Part shown: piece by piece, positions 12,162 to 13,190 of the stretch | Position numbering within the stretch: position 1 is the first letter of the stretch | How the letters are laid out: every line of letters begins with the position of its first letter | NCBI GenBank assembly: GCA_016206725.1 | Contig: JACQRA010000090.1 | Location: 1-13,190, forward strand | Reading direction: 5' to 3' | From: Candidatus Omnitrophota bacterium | Lineage (GTDB): Bacteria; Omnitrophota; Gorgyraeia; Aquiviventales; Aquiviventaceae | Length of the DNA stretch: 13,190 nucleotides | Translations under genes and position numbers: made by a program | The notes under the pieces: model-generated | The model's database searches: none | The model's input: the letters and a program-made list of their open reading frames with translations, nothing else | What the model was told of the DNA's origin: nothing

Positions 12162-13190
12162 TCGCCATCCCCACGGAGGCCGTGCGCAGGGCGCTCATCA
12201 AGGCCGCGGCTTTGGCCAAGGTCTCATGATACTCTCGGTCAGGTTGCGAGTCTGCGACGATACCGGCCCCCACATGGAAGAAGGCCTCACCATTGCGGAG
12301 GATCAGCGTGCGGATCAGGATGTTGAGATCCATCGACCCGTCAAACCCTAGATAGCCGCAGGACCCCGTATAGAACCCTCGCGCGATGGGTTCCAGCTCT
12401 CGGATGATTTCCATGCACCGCACCTTGGGACAGCCGGTGACGGTCCCTCCGGGAAACACGGCTCGGATGACATCCACCAGGTCGACGCCCTGACGCACGC
12501 GTCCTCGAACGTTGGAGACAATGTGCATGACGTGGGAATAGTCTTCAATGGTCATCAATTCTTCGACCTGCACCGAGCCATGCCGACACACACGACCCAG
12601 GTCGTTGCGCTCCAAATCGACGAGCATGATGTGTTCGGCGCGCTCCTTATCGCTCAGCAACAGCTCAACACTGTTGAGCAGGTCTTCCTGGGGTGTGGCC
12701 CCGCGCGGACGGGTCCCGGCGATGGGACGGGTCTCGATCTCCTCGCCACGCACACGGACCAACCGCTCCGGCGAGCAACTGACGATCGCGAACTCCGCAC
12801 ACTGGATGAAACACGCAAACGGCGAGGGATTGACCCCTCGTAACGCGCCATACAGCGTCCAGGGGCTGCCGGACCACGAGGCGCGGAAGGCTTGAGCGAG
12901 ATTCGCTTGAAAGATATCCCCGGCGGCGATGAACGCTTTGGCGCGGTGGACCATCGTTTCGAATTGTGGCTTCGAGAGCATCGGTTCAATCGTCACCCCG
13001 ATGCGAGGCATCGGGGCAACCGCCGCCCGGCAGTCTCCGAACTCGACCCTTCGACTAGGCTCAGGGTCGAGTCCGGAGCGCCGTCGAATGGACTCGATGC
13101 AATGAAGGAGGTGGCAGACGTCCTCCAGACGCGCCTGCGCTTCTCGGAGGGCCTGTTCCGATGGGGACTCCGGATCGACAACACTGATGA
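12142..13190 (-). CDS. pabB: Aminodeoxychorismate synthase component I (5' end outside window)
   Basis: PabB aminates chorismate to 4-amino-4-deoxychorismate, using ammonia from a PabA-type glutaminase that is not seen here. The frame is open to the right edge, so the N-terminal domain is missing; 348 residues are visible. Chorismate-binding motifs are complete (visible-residue numbering): KAFIAAGDIFQANLAQAF at 84-101, SCSPERL at 137-143, RPIAGTRPRG at 154-163, VDLERNDLGRV at 190-200, SHVMHIVSNVRG at 218-229, FPGGTVTGCPKV at 245-256 and GAGIVADSQPDREYHET at 307-323. The PIAGT motif also fits anthranilate synthase TrpE. I choose PabB because pabC follows with a 20-nt overlap, folC lies further down the operon and no other trp gene is present. 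The Met at 13011 is internal, not the start. Residues about 38-52, between the N-terminal part and the catalytic core, are encoded by an inserted palindrome. Confidence 0.87.
   Translation of the reverse strand, partial: ISVVDPESPSEQALREAQARLEDVCHLLHCIESIRRRSGLDPEPSRRVEFGDCRAAVAPMPRIGVTIEPMLSKPQFETMVHRAKAFIAAGDIFQANLAQAFRASWSGSPWTLYGALRGVNPSPFACFIQCAEFAIVSCSPERLVRVRGEEIETRPIAGTRPRGATPQEDLLNSVELLLSDKERAEHIMLVDLERNDLGRVCRHGSVQVEELMTIEDYSHVMHIVSNVRGRVRQGVDLVDVIRAVFPGGTVTGCPKVRCMEIIRELEPIARGFYTGSCGYLGFDGSMDLNILIRTLILRNGEAFFHVGAGIVADSQPDREYHETLAKAAALMSALRTASVGMANGITIT
13035..13078. repeat. REP-like palindrome inside the pabB reading frame
   Basis: ACTCGACCCT (13041-13050) and AGGGTCGAGT (13063-13072) are perfect 10-bp arms around a 12-nt loop. 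CTCCG (13035-13039) and CGGAG (13074-13078) extend the stem to 16 bp with one A-C mismatch. The core CCCTTCGACTAGGCTCAGGG resembles the CCCTTCGACAAGCTCAGGG repeat that I recall as scattered through many environmental bacterial genomes. It is read in frame as SGLDPEPSRRVEFGD. Confidence 0.8.

Noticed and set aside
12142..13011. pabB as a complete 289-residue gene starting at the Met at 13011
   Set aside because: The frame is open without a stop to the window edge, and PabB/TrpE proteins have a long N-terminal domain. The Met is internal.

Overview
The window is GC-rich and gene-dense, with coding on both strands and almost no intergenic space. Gene content, base composition and the microsatellite-like junction repeats resemble Nitrospira or another Nitrospirota. 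That placement is an inference from memory, since no marker gene is present. No rRNA, tRNA, CRISPR array, transposase or integrase was seen.

Layout. (1) 1-2610, minus strand: a secreted beta-propeller-like protein (823-2610) followed six bases later by a PilX-type pilus protein that runs off the left edge (1-816). (2) 2745-3440, minus: a family 2 glycosyltransferase. (3) 3604-6007, plus: a three-gene operon behind a textbook sigma-70 promoter. It encodes a regulator with a degenerate receiver fused to an intact receiver, a two-pass membrane protein with a Cache-like sensor domain but no signalling output, and a small exported protein with an FxLYD-like fold. (4) 6016-6567, minus: a PrrA/RegA-type response regulator (receiver plus Fis-type helix-turn-helix), divergent from (5) 6656-7702, plus: a small two-helix membrane protein and an M48 metalloprotease lipoprotein. 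(6) 7686-13190, minus: a compact operon in the order pabB (5' end missing), pabC-like, purH, an unknown 178-residue protein, folC and a 4-oxalocrotonate tautomerase-like protein.

How the genes fit together. PabB and PabC make p-aminobenzoate for folate. FolC makes and polyglutamylates (dihydro)folate. PurH consumes 10-formyl-tetrahydrofolate to finish IMP. Region 6 is therefore a folate / one-carbon / purine unit. Its junctions overlap or touch, except for the repeat-filled gap before folC.

Most notable: three different short repeats sit inside this essential-looking operon. They are a 16-bp-stem palindrome read in frame inside pabB, a 7-bp tandem repeat that encodes the pabC tail and abuts the purH start codon, and a 4/8-bp tandem repeat that holds the stop codon of the unknown gene just before folC. 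Second is the kinase-less region 3 operon, which may be an uncharacterised envelope-sensing module.
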